Positions 43,638-51,249 are shown, counted from the stretch's first letter. The stretch is DNA of 56,939 nucleotides from Nitrospirae bacterium GWB2_47_37 (GCA_001803635.1 MHDU01000028.1:1-56939); one strand, 5' to 3'. Notes: generated by a model not told the origin, from the letters alone. Numbers and translations are program-made.

Positions 43638-45347
43638 CTAAACTACTTTTATCTTTGTGATTTCTTTACCTGCTGCGTCCACTACATGAACCGCGCAAGC
43701 CATACAGGGATCGAATGAATGAACCGTCCTCAGTATTTCCACCGGCTTGTTTATATCCGCTACAGGAGTACCGATAAGCGCGGCCTCGTAAGGCCCTTTT
43801 TGGCCCTTCGCGTCCCTCGGCGAGCCGTTCCATGTGCTCGGCACTACGCATTGGTAGTTGGCTATCTTTTTATCTTTTATTAATATCCAGTGCCCCAATG
43901 CTCCGCGAGGAGCCTCATGAAAACCGAACCCCTTCGCCTCTTTCGGCCATGTTGAAGGCTCCCACTTGCTGCCGTTGTGAATGCGGAGGTCTCCCTTCTT
44001 CATGCCTGCGGCAAGCTGGTCTAACCAGACGGGAAGCATCTCCGCGGTAACGAGGGTCTCTATTCCCCTCGCGGCAACACGGCCGAGAGTCGAGAATAAC
44101 GCCTCGGGACCGACGCCGAGTTTCTTAAGAACGCTGTCTACGACTTCTTTAATGCGCTTATGTCCCGAACCGTAAGCGACAAGCATCCGGGCGAGCGGGC
44201 CGACTTCCATAGGCATCTCTTCATATCTCGGCGCCTTCAGCCAACTGTATTTTTTATCGGTGTCGAGGAACTCGTAGGGAGGCTTAGGGCCGGAATATTT
44301 GTAGTTCGTCTCTCCGTCCCACGGGTGCTTTGCCTTTGCGTCGCCTTCCTTGTATTCGTACCACGAATGCGTGACATATTCCATGATCTTTGTGTGGTCG
44401 ACCGGATGGACTTTGCTTAAATCCTTATTTTTGATTATCCCGCGCGGCAGCCAGAGATTGGCCGTGTTGGTCTCGTTGTCGTTAGGGAATTCGCCGCACG
44501 CCAGAAAATTACCCACGCCTCCGCCATAACCTGCCCATTCCTTATAAAATGAAGCGACGGCAAGCAGGTCGGGAATATAGACTTTTTCTACGAACTCATG
44601 AGCCTTTTTAGACAGCCCTGAAATAAAGGCTATGCTTCCGGCATTAAGGGCGTTCTGGCTGTTGGGATCTACGGGTATCGACATGCCGCCCACAAGATAC
44701 GTCTGGGCATGGGGATTCTTTGCGCCCAGCAATGCCTGAATCTTTATTACATCCCTCTGCCAGTCGAGGGCTTCGAGGTAATGGGCAACCGCCATCAGGT
44801 TCGCTTCAGGAGGCAGTTTATATGCGGGATGCCCCCAGTAAGCATTAGAGAATATCCCTAACTGTCCGCTGTCCACAAGGGCTTTCACCTTGCTCTGAAC
44901 GCCCTTGAAATACGAGGCGGATGATTTAGGCCAGTCGGAAATCGATTGGGCAAGCGACGAGGTCTTTGCGGGATCGGCCTTTAAGGCGCTTACTATATCC
45001 ACCCAATCGAGGGCGTGCAAATGATAAAAATGGATCACGTGATCCTGAACATACTGTATTCCGGTTATAAGGTTCCTGATTATCCTCGCGTTATCCGGGA
45101 TTGTTATTCCTAAGGCATTTTCTACCGCTCTCACGGAGCTGGTGGCGTGAACCGTTGTTCAGACGCCTCATATTCGCTGGGTAAACGCCCACGCGTCGCG
45201 CGGATCCCTGCCTTGAAGAATTATCTCTATACCCCTGAACATGGTGCTGGACGACCACGCATCAACTACCTTACCACCCTCAACCTGCGCCTCGATCCTG
45301 AGATGACCTTCGATCCTTGTAATAGGGTCAATCGCTATTTTTGCCAT
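43638..45347 (-). CDS. hyaB: NiFe hydrogenase large subunit with two in-frame TGA codons (predicted UxxU selenoprotein)
   Basis: The catalytic subunit. From the ATG at 45347 (GGAGGG 6 bases upstream) 570 codons run in one frame except for TGA at codon 60 (45168-45170) and codon 63 (45159-45161). The sequence reads MAKIAIDPITRIEGHLRIEA ... DAWAFTQRI-TGA-GV-TGA-TTVHATSSVRAVENAL, where the family has RICGVC: both TGAs stand exactly at the two N-terminal cysteines that bind nickel and iron. The C-terminal motif FDPCMACAVH keeps both cysteines. Conventional calling would give only a 498-residue fragment starting near 45134. A SECIS-like hairpin follows the TGAs. TGA is an ordinary stop in other genes here, so recoding as selenocysteine is the best explanation; double mutation of a decayed gene is the alternative. 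Confidence 0.85.
45124..45143 (-). promoter_or_regulatory. Bacterial SECIS-like hairpin in hyaB mRNA
   Basis: The mRNA folds as ACC, bulged A, GCUC, loop CGUGA, GAGC, GGU: 7 base pairs with one 5' bulge and a G in the first two loop positions. The loop begins 24 nt after the second UGA and 33 nt after the first, both inside the 16-37 nt window known for bacterial SECIS elements. A second hairpin (GGCGU, bulge CU, GAAC, loop AACG, GUUC, ACGCC) starts right after the first UGA at 45167-45144. Confidence 0.6.
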
Positions 45348-45365
45348 AAAAACCCTCCTTTATTT

Positions 45366-46445
45366 TTATCCTTTTTCCTGCTCTTTGGATTCTTTTTTCT
45401 TCGATGCCCCGGCGATAGCGTGAGCCGCTACGCCTGCCGCTGCCGCTGCCGCTATGCCTACTCCTATCTTGTCGGCGGTCTTTTCAACGCCGAAGCCCGG
45501 AACCTTCGGAAGTCTCTTATAAAACGGCGTCATCAAATCCCAGTTATGGTCCGCCGCGCATGCGATGCAGCCGTGTCCGCCCTGAACAGGCCAGCTTGTG
45601 CCTTCGTTCCATTTTATAGTAGGGCAGTTCATATGCGCCTCAGGGCCTTTGCATCCCATCTCATACAGGCACCATCCCTTTCTGTGCCCTTCATCGCCCC
45701 ATTGCCTTACAAACTGACCGGCGTCATAATGCGACCTTCTTTCACAATTATCATGTATTCTCTTGCCATACGCAAAGTATGGCCGATTGCGGCTGTCCAA
45801 TGGAGGCAGAGTGCCGAATGTGAGATAATGAACAATAGTAGCGGTAACATTTTCAACGTTCATCGGGCATCCCGGAAGGTTTACGACAGTGATGCCCGGA
45901 ACGGCTTCTTTCACGCTTACGGCGCCGGTCGGATTAGGCTTTGCGGAAGGAAGTCCTCCCCAGCTCGAACATGACCCTACAGCGAGGGTAACGAGGGCAT
46001 TGCCGCATACTTCCGTTGCTATATCGAGGGCTGTCCTGCCGCCTATCGTACAGTAAACCCCGCCGTCTTTCTTGGGAATGGCTCCTTCCACGATTGCAAA
46101 GTATTTGCCCTTATGGTTCTTTACGACATCCATAAGGGATTTTTCCGCCTGCTTGCCGGAAGCCGCCATAATTGTTTCATGATATTCGAGAGAAATAACA
46201 TCCAATAGTATTTCCGCTATGGTAGGTTTGGTCGCCCTGAGCATAGATTCGCTGTCTCCGGCGCAGTCCTGAAATTCAAGCCATACAGCATACGGCTTTT
46301 GCTTTTTTTCGAGGGCTTCCGCGATCTGGACCGCGAAGCTCGACGGCAGGGCCAGAGTTGCCGCCATTGCCGAACAGAACTTCATGAAATCCCTTCGCGA
46401 CACTCCCCGTTTCGAAAGCTTGTCAAAGAGGCTGTCTTCTTTCAT
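45366..46445 (-). CDS. hyaA: NiFe hydrogenase small subunit, Tat-exported
   Basis: Electron-transfer subunit with three iron-sulfur clusters. The start at 46445 (GGGGG upstream) gives a Tat signal with SRRDFMKF at residues 16-23 and a hydrophobic stretch. The proximal-cluster motif reads LEFQDCAGDSESMLRA, with aspartate where the second cysteine of CxxC usually lies. Further ligands are in AVGSCSSWGG, NLPGCPMN, IHDNCERRSHYDAGQF, CLYEMGCKGPEAHMNCP and QGGHGCIACA. A C-terminal membrane helix (GVGIAAAAAAGVAAHAIAGA) and a charged tail complete it. It lies 18 bases before hyaB. Together with the cytochrome b this is a group 1 periplasmic-facing uptake hydrogenase. Confidence 0.93.
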   Translation of the reverse strand: MKEDSLFDKLSKRGVSRRDFMKFCSAMAATLALPSSFAVQIAEALEKKQKPYAVWLEFQDCAGDSESMLRATKPTIAEILLDVISLEYHETIMAASGKQAEKSLMDVVKNHKGKYFAIVEGAIPKKDGGVYCTIGGRTALDIATEVCGNALVTLAVGSCSSWGGLPSAKPNPTGAVSVKEAVPGITVVNLPGCPMNVENVTATIVHYLTFGTLPPLDSRNRPYFAYGKRIHDNCERRSHYDAGQFVRQWGDEGHRKGWCLYEMGCKGPEAHMNCPTIKWNEGTSWPVQGGHGCIACAADHNWDLMTPFYKRLPKVPGFGVEKTADKIGVGIAAAAAAGVAAHAIAGASKKKESKEQEKG

Positions 46446-46543
46446 AAAAATACCCCCTGTTAAGATTCTGATATGCATAAGATTAGGACAAAACAATCAA
46501 ATTGTCAATATTTTTTTTTAGAGGTATAAGAAAATATTATAAT

Positions 46544-48856
46544 CTAAGAAATTCCCGTCTGCTTTTTCAGTCTTTCCCTTGCTATATGCGCCTGACCGAG
46601 CGATATGCCGGCGTCGTTGCAGGGAACTTTCTCATTGGTATATACATTAAATCCGAGCGATAATAAACGCTCGAATACGCCCTCGAGGAGATACTCGTTC
46701 TGGAAAACGCCGCCGCTGAGTGCGACTGTTTTAATTCCATGCATCGCGCTTATCCGGCTGACGACTTCCGTTATCGCATTGATTACGGTGTTATGGAAGC
46801 GGACGGCGATCAGGCCTCTGTCTTCATCTCGACTCACATCTTCGATGAGGCATAAGATCATTCTTGAGAAATCTACAACAAACGGTCCGCCTTCCGAGAT
46901 TTCAAAAGGATATGCATCCTGTAATTTAGAATTTCTAATTTCATTTTCCAGTGCTATCGCGGCCTCGCCTTCAAAGGTGTTTTTATCGCATATACCGCAT
47001 AATGCCGAGACTGCGTCAAAAAGCCTGCCGGCTCCGGACGAGAGTGGAGAAAACTGCCTATTGCCGAGAATCTTCATGATGTTTTCAATCTTGTCCCTGC
47101 CGTATTTTTCTATAAATCCTATATTGTCTATGCAATTCCACAAATCGGCATCCTGCAATCCGCAAGCAGCAATATAACTTACAGCCGTTCTCCAGCATTC
47201 TTTTACTGCTCTGGCGCTGCCGGGCAGCGGAATATATTTAAAATGTGCAGCCCTCCCGAAACCGTTAAAATCGCATACAAGGAATTCGCTGCCCCATATA
47301 TTCCCGTCCGTGCCGTATCCGGTACCGTCAAAAGCAACCCCTATAACCTTTTCTTTAATGCCGTGTTCGGCCATTACAGAAGCGATGTGGGCGTAATGAT
47401 GCTGAATGCCGAAGTGTACAATTTGAGATTTGAGATTTAATGCCCACTGCGTAGAAAGATAATTAGGATGAAGGTCGTAAGCAACGGCCACGGGATTTGC
47501 CCTGTAAACCTGTTTCAGATTATTCAGGCTTTCTTCAAAGAAACGTAATGTCTCTATATTTTCCATATCTCCTATGTGCTGGCTTACTACCGCGTAATTG
47601 CCTCTGGTAACGGTAAATGTATTTTTAATATCAGCTCCGCAGCCCAGAACGTCAGGACCGTCATCGCTCAACCTGATCGGCTCCGGCACATAGCCTCGGG
47701 CGCGGCGGATAAAAGACCTATCCTTAATTACCGAATCATCGACCCTCATAAAAATATCCCTGTTATGCAAAAGAAAGGCGTCAGCAAATGAAAGCCTCGA
47801 TATTGCTTCTTCATTGTCGATAACAATAGGCTCCTCCGAGAGATTACCGCTCGTCATGACCAAAGCAGAAAAATGAGAGGCCATAGGCGATTGGCTATTG
47901 GCAATAGGATAGTGGAACAAAAGGTAATGCAAAGGCGCATACGGCAACATGAAGCCTAAATACTTATTCCTCGGAGCGATCTCATCAGTAAGCCTTTCGC
48001 CTATCTTTTTAAGAAGCACAATCGGCCTCCGCATGTCCTTGAGCAGCGATTCTTCCGTGGGCGAGACATCGCAGAATTTTTTCACTGTTTCGACATCATA
48101 GGACATAAGGCCAAAAGGTTTATTGCTCCGCCTCTTATGCTCCCTCAATCTCTTGACGGCCTTTTCATTTTCAGCATCGCAGCAGAGATGAAAACCGCCG
48201 ATGCCTTTAATAGCGACTATCGCGCCATGTTTTAATAGTTCTATTGTCTTTTCCATCGGATCTGCGGTTTCGTTGATTTGAAATTTGAAATTTGAAATTT
48301 GAGATTCAAGTTGCGGCCCGCACTCACGGCACGCATTCGGCTGGGCGTGAAACCTGCGGTTTGAAGGATCATTATATTCCGCAAGGCATTGCGGGCACAT
48401 ATTAAAAACGGACATTGTCGTATTCGGCCTGTCATAAGGGACTTTTTTTGTAATCGAATATCTCGGCCCGCAGTTGGTGCAGTTTATGAATGGATAGAGA
48501 TATCTCCTGTCCGACGGATCGAGCATTTCCCTCAAACAGTCGCCGCATATCGCCATATCGGGAGAGACAAGGGTAAAGCTTCCCTGATCAATGCTCTCGA
48601 CTATCGAAAAACCTTCATAGCCCTTTGCAGGCATCTCATGAATTTCGATGTTATCTATTTTCGCGAGAGGGGGACATTGGGTTCGAATAGATTCGAGGAA
48701 CTCGTCAAGGCGCTCGCCTTCCGCATCAATAATTACCCCGCCGGATGTATTGGTCACATTGCCGCTAATGCCTAAACTTTTTGCAAGATTGTAGATAAAA
48801 GGCCTGAAACCCACGCCCTGAACAATGCCTTTGATCCGTATGTGAAGGCGCTTCAT
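46544..48856 (-). CDS. hypF: Carbamoyltransferase HypF
   Basis: Makes the thiocarbamate on HypE that becomes the cyanide ligands of NiFe hydrogenase. Domains in order: acylphosphatase (residues 1-90, with GIVQGVGFRPFIYNL), two zinc fingers (about 105-180, CGDCLREML ... CTNCGPRYS and CPQCLAEY ... CRECGP), YrdC-like (about 200-385, with RRPIVLLKK and LVMTSGNLSEEP), and Kae1/TsaD-like (about 400-770, VIGVAFDGTGYGTDG). Length 770 is typical. Four separate heptanucleotide arrays lie inside it in frame (residues about 183-194, 315-323, 473-479, 636-645), each in a variable loop. It lies upstream of hyaA and is transcribed the same way. Confidence 0.96.
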   Translation of the reverse strand: MKRLHIRIKGIVQGVGFRPFIYNLAKSLGISGNVTNTSGGVIIDAEGERLDEFLESIRTQCPPLAKIDNIEIHEMPAKGYEGFSIVESIDQGSFTLVSPDMAICGDCLREMLDPSDRRYLYPFINCTNCGPRYSITKKVPYDRPNTTMSVFNMCPQCLAEYNDPSNRRFHAQPNACRECGPQLESQISNFKFQINETADPMEKTIELLKHGAIVAIKGIGGFHLCCDAENEKAVKRLREHKRRSNKPFGLMSYDVETVKKFCDVSPTEESLLKDMRRPIVLLKKIGERLTDEIAPRNKYLGFMLPYAPLHYLLFHYPIANSQSPMASHFSALVMTSGNLSEEPIVIDNEEAISRLSFADAFLLHNRDIFMRVDDSVIKDRSFIRRARGYVPEPIRLSDDGPDVLGCGADIKNTFTVTRGNYAVVSQHIGDMENIETLRFFEESLNNLKQVYRANPVAVAYDLHPNYLSTQWALNLKSQIVHFGIQHHYAHIASVMAEHGIKEKVIGVAFDGTGYGTDGNIWGSEFLVCDFNGFGRAAHFKYIPLPGSARAVKECWRTAVSYIAACGLQDADLWNCIDNIGFIEKYGRDKIENIMKILGNRQFSPLSSGAGRLFDAVSALCGICDKNTFEGEAAIALENEIRNSKLQDAYPFEISEGGPFVVDFSRMILCLIEDVSRDEDRGLIAVRFHNTVINAITEVVSRISAMHGIKTVALSGGVFQNEYLLEGVFERLLSLGFNVYTNEKVPCNDAGISLGQAHIARERLKKQTGIS
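46923..46950. repeat. Heptanucleotide array in hypF (Kae1-like domain)
   Basis: Units AATTTAG, AATTTCT, AATTTCA, TTTTCCA in tandem, encoding ENEIRNSKLQ on the reverse strand between two conserved segments. Confidence 0.65.
47421..47441. repeat. Heptanucleotide array in hypF (before QHHYAH motif)
   Basis: Units ATTTGAG, ATTTGAG, ATTTAAT, encoding LNLKSQI on the reverse strand just before the conserved HFGIQHHYAH. Confidence 0.65.
47887..47914. repeat. Heptanucleotide array in hypF (YrdC-like domain)
   Basis: Units GCGATTG, GCTATTG, GCAATAG, GATAGTG, encoding the loop PIANSQSPMA between LHYLLF and LVMTSGN. Confidence 0.65.
48276..48310. repeat. Heptanucleotide array in hypF (after zinc fingers)
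   Basis: Five units: ATTTGAA three times, then ATTTGAG and ATTCAAG. The first three are identical. They encode LESQISNFKFQIN in the linker between the zinc fingers and the YrdC-like domain. Confidence 0.8.
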
Positions 48857-48979
48857 GAAAACTACGGTATCATATTAAGAAAAAATTTGCTAATCTTCGA
48901 ATACGGTAATTGATTTCACAAGATTTTTCCTTTGAAAAATTTATCGGATGTGATAATATTGTCTTCCTAAAAGGAGAAA

Positions 48980-49042
48980 ATGCCAAGTTGGTATATTATT
49001 GGTATATTATATGTTGAACATGACAAGAGGAGGCTTACATGA
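48980..49042 (+). CDS. Possible 20-residue leader ORF before the truncated ATPase
   Basis: ATG at 48980 with AAAAGGAGAAA directly upstream opens a 20-codon frame (MPSWYIIGILYVEHDKRRLT) whose TGA overlaps the ATG of the next gene (ATGA). It includes a tandem TTGGTATATTA repeat. It may couple translation of the downstream gene or be chance. Confidence 0.3.
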   Translation: MPSWYIIGILYVEHDKRRLT

Positions 49043-49269
49043 ACGTACGTAACGGAGTAGATTTTACGGATGAAAATATACAAAAGCTATTTGGTTTTGA
49101 AGATGCCGAAAGTGAACCAATAAGTCGTTTAAAGGAATATTATTTAAAAAGAGAGACGTATGATAGAGTTCTTGCCGACTTACCAATTAGAGTATTAGTT
49201 GGTCATAAAGGGACTGGTAAATCTGCCTTATTTAAGGTTGCAATATCTGAAGAAAGAGAGAACCCTTAG
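49039..49269 (+). pseudogene. N-terminal fragment of a P-loop ATPase
   Basis: 76 residues: NGVDFTDENIQKLFGFEDAE, a short helical region, then the strand-loop LPIRVLVGHKGTGKSALFKVAI containing a complete Walker A motif at about residues 54-62. All later ATPase motifs (Walker B, sensors) are missing: the frame ends at a TAG inside an attC-like hairpin. The intact protein would be several hundred residues. AGAGGAGG precedes the ATG. The truncation point coinciding with a recombination-site remnant suggests loss through cassette rearrangement. Confidence 0.7.
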
Positions 49270-49297
49270 CGGGAACCCGCTTAACTTCGTGTTAGGC
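49266..49297 (+). mobile_element. Partial attC-like site (3' half) at the ATPase truncation
   Basis: TTAGCGGG, AA, CCCGCTTAA forms a stem with one extra T, followed by CTTCGT and a perfect core site GTTAGGC at 49291-49297. The matching inverse-core arm expected upstream is absent, so only half the site survives. Gene-then-attC orientation is as in integron cassettes. Confidence 0.45.
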
Positions 49298-49309
49298 CTA
49301 AAATTAATA

Positions 49310-49338
49310 TTGACAAAAGGCAGACAATGTCGTAAATA
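49310..49338 (+). promoter_or_regulatory. Promoter of the BrnT/CopG-like TA pair
   Basis: Perfect TTGACA at 49310-49315, 17-base spacer, TAAATA at 49333-49338. The toxin ATG at 49345 starts 6 bases later without a Shine-Dalgarno, so the transcript is probably leaderless. Confidence 0.55.
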
Positions 49339-49344
49339 TATATT

Positions 49345-49623
49345 ATGAAGGTTTTCCGGTGGGATAATGAGAAGAATGAATTGTTGAAGAAAAACAGAGG
49401 AGTCAGTTTTGAACAGGTTGTTATCTTGATGGAAAGGGGAGATGTTCTCGAAACAATTGAACACCCAAATCAAGATAAATATCCTGGGCAGAAAATTGCA
49501 ACGGTCAAGATTGGTGATTATGCTTATCTCGTTCCTTATGTACAGGAAAGTGAGGATATATTCTTAAAAACAATTATCCCCAGCAGAAAAGCTACAAATA
49601 AATATGTGAGGGAACAAAAATGA
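49345..49623 (+). CDS. BrnT-like toxin
   Basis: 92 residues with the BrnT-type layout: VFRWDNEKNELLKKNRGVSFEQVVILMERGDVLE, then IATVKIGDYAYLVPYV and the C-terminal LKTIIPSRKATNKYVREQ. BrnT-like proteins have a RelE-like fold and cleave RNA. Its stop overlaps the start of the antitoxin (ATGA). The pair lies just after an attC core site, as TA pairs often do in integron arrays. Confidence 0.8.
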   Translation: MKVFRWDNEKNELLKKNRGVSFEQVVILMERGDVLETIEHPNQDKYPGQKIATVKIGDYAYLVPYVQESEDIFLKTIIPSRKATNKYVREQK

Positions 49624-49904
49624 AAAAGACAGTTTTAGATGCTGAAGAAAAAGATATTTTAGAGTCATACGAGCGTGGCGAATGGAGACCTGTTAAGAAT
49701 CCAAAACACGAAATAAGAAGACTCCGTGAATATGCGAGGAATACACTGCAAAAAGACAAAAGAATAAATATTCGGATGTCGTCAAAGGATTTGGATCAGG
49801 TTCAAGTGATTGCTGCGCAAGAGGGAATTCCTTATCAGACACTAATATCCAGTGTTATTCATAAATATGTCTCGGGATATTTATTAGAAAAAAAGAGGGC
49901 TTAA
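49620..49904 (+). CDS. CopG/ribbon-helix-helix antitoxin
   Basis: 94 residues. An N-terminal ESYERGEWRPVKNPKHEIRRLREYARNTL region is followed by a ribbon-helix-helix: INIRMSSKDLDQVQVIAAQEGIPYQTLISSVIHKYVSG. This is a common antitoxin type that pairs with BrnT-like toxins. It probably represses the promoter at 49310. A strong hairpin lies 11 bases after its stop. Confidence 0.85.
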   Translation: MKKTVLDAEEKDILESYERGEWRPVKNPKHEIRRLREYARNTLQKDKRINIRMSSKDLDQVQVIAAQEGIPYQTLISSVIHKYVSGYLLEKKRA

Positions 49905-49914
49905 CAATTCAATC

Positions 49915-49941
49915 CACGGGACGGGAGATAACCCGCCCGTG
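49915..49941. terminator. Hairpin between the TA pair and the DtxR-type gene
   Basis: CACGGG, bulged A, CGGG, loop AGATAA, CCCG, CCCGTG: 10 base pairs, all but two of them G-C. It lies between convergent genes and can end both; no clear T tract on either side. Confidence 0.5.
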
Positions 49942-49962
49942 ATCTAGGCCGTTGCGGCGGCG

Positions 49963-50613
49963 CTACGCGCCCTTCTTTACGAATATCTCCTTTGCGAGTT
50001 CGGGATCGATGGCGATGGTCGTCTCGTCCACCTGCAGAACGATAGACGGCCTCTTCTGCACCAGCTTTATCTCTGTTCCGGGAATAATGCCTATTGAACT
50101 CAGACGGCCTATGCCCGAAGCCTCCGAAGGCGTTATGAACAATATCTTGGCGCTCAGGCCTACTTCGAAATCGGTAAGCCTTACAACTACAGGCTGAACG
50201 TCCACCCTGTATTTTTTACAGCATTCTCCTCTCGGTATCGGCTTGTCGTGAGGGCATGTTGTAGGATGCCCCAGAAACGTGCATACGCTGTCGGTGAGTT
50301 CTTCGCTCAGTATATGTTCCATTTTACATGCGTCTTCCTCGACGGCGTCTTTCGCGAGGTCAAAGACGTCTGTAAACAGCCGCTCCGCAAGCCTGTGCCT
50401 TCGTATAAGCCCCCTTGCGAGATCATGCCCGCGGCCTATTGGCTTTATAATGTCGTTCTCGATTACGGCAAGCCCTTCTTTAAGCAACACTTCGATCAGC
50501 CCGTCCGTATCCGCATCGTCGGAGTTCAATTTAAAACGCTTTATGTCGGAATGTCCATCTTCGTTCAATTCCCACAAAAGTTCCAATGCCTCGTCTATCC
50601 GTTCTTTTTCCAT
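49963..50613 (-). CDS. DtxR/MntR-family metal-dependent regulator with FeoA-like domain
   Basis: About 216 residues from the ATG at 50613 (GAGG 5 bases upstream). The N-terminal winged helix is followed by a dimerisation/metal domain with GLIRRHRLAERLF, CKMEHILSEELTDSVCTFLGHPTTCPHDKPIP, whose histidines, glutamates and cysteines match DtxR-type metal sites. The C-terminal 75 residues form an SH3-like FeoA domain (IGRLSSIGIIPGTEIKLVQ). Metal (Fe or Mn) not decided by sequence. Unusually it closes a ribosomal-protein operon, 8 bases after rnhB. Confidence 0.88.
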   Translation of the reverse strand: MEKERIDEALELLWELNEDGHSDIKRFKLNSDDADTDGLIEVLLKEGLAVIENDIIKPIGRGHDLARGLIRRHRLAERLFTDVFDLAKDAVEEDACKMEHILSEELTDSVCTFLGHPTTCPHDKPIPRGECCKKYRVDVQPVVVRLTDFEVGLSAKILFITPSEASGIGRLSSIGIIPGTEIKLVQKRPSIVLQVDETTIAIDPELAKEIFVKKGA

Positions 50614-50621
50614 GCTCACCT

Positions 50622-51233
50622 CTAAAAGGGCAGTAATAAATCCTTCACTTTATGAAACGTCTTCCTGTGAATCGGGCAAGGCCCGTGTTTTTCTATTTTA
50701 TCAAGATGCGCTTTAGTTGCATAGCCCTTATGCTTGTCGAATTCATAGGAAGGGTATATGGAGTGATACTCTATCATTATTCCGTCCCTGACTACCTTTG
50801 CAATGATGGATGCGGCGGCTATCGAGGCGCTCTTCGCGTCGCCTTTAATAATCGGTATCTGTTTTATCGGTATGGATGGAATGGTAAGGGCGTCTATAAG
50901 GATCATATCCGGCTTGGTTGTCAGATCCGTCAAGGCATTGTGCATTGCCAGTTTTGTAGCTCTGAGAATGTTCAGCCTGTCTATCTCTACCTGATCGATT
51001 ATGCCGATGCCGATAGACCGGGCGTTCAACACTATAGCCCAGAAAAGCTCTTCCCTTTCCTTTCGCGGTATCTTTTTTGAGTCCCTTACTCCCTCTACCC
51101 TGAAATCTTCGGGAAGGATTACCGCGGCGGCTACAACGGGGCCTGCGAGCGGCCCCCGTCCTGCCTCGTCCACTCCGGCTACCGAGCCGAACCCGTTCTT
51201 TCTTATGGATTCGTCATATTCGTAAGGGTTCAT
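50622..51233 (-). CDS. rnhB: Ribonuclease HII
   Basis: Removes ribonucleotides from DNA-RNA hybrids. GVDEAGRGPLAGPVVAAAVIL with the catalytic DE pair, VRDSKKIPRKERE, ILIDALTIP and GDAKSASIAAASIIAKV are all present. 203 residues, normal length. It sits 16 bases after rplS on the same strand, a frequent arrangement. Confidence 0.97.
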   Translation of the reverse strand: MNPYEYDESIRKNGFGSVAGVDEAGRGPLAGPVVAAAVILPEDFRVEGVRDSKKIPRKEREELFWAIVLNARSIGIGIIDQVEIDRLNILRATKLAMHNALTDLTTKPDMILIDALTIPSIPIKQIPIIKGDAKSASIAAASIIAKVVRDGIMIEYHSIYPSYEFDKHKGYATKAHLDKIEKHGPCPIHRKTFHKVKDLLLPF

Positions 51234-51249
51234 GCGGCACGTCCGTTTT

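Noticed and set aside
43638-45134. Hydrogenase large subunit as a 498-residue protein starting near 45134
   Set aside because: It would lack the N-terminal Ni-binding motif and IEGH segment, both of which are present in frame upstream with a strong ribosome-binding site at 45347.
45159-45170. Alternative genetic code with TGA read as an amino acid throughout
   Set aside because: Other genes, for example the second PilT-family gene (stop at 18588), end at TGA with clear downstream starts, so TGA is a normal stop here.
45147-45974. Plus-strand frame of 275 codons across the hydrogenase genes
   Set aside because: Antisense to the hydrogenase small subunit and the N-terminal part of the large subunit; the minus-strand translation is clearly the conserved one.
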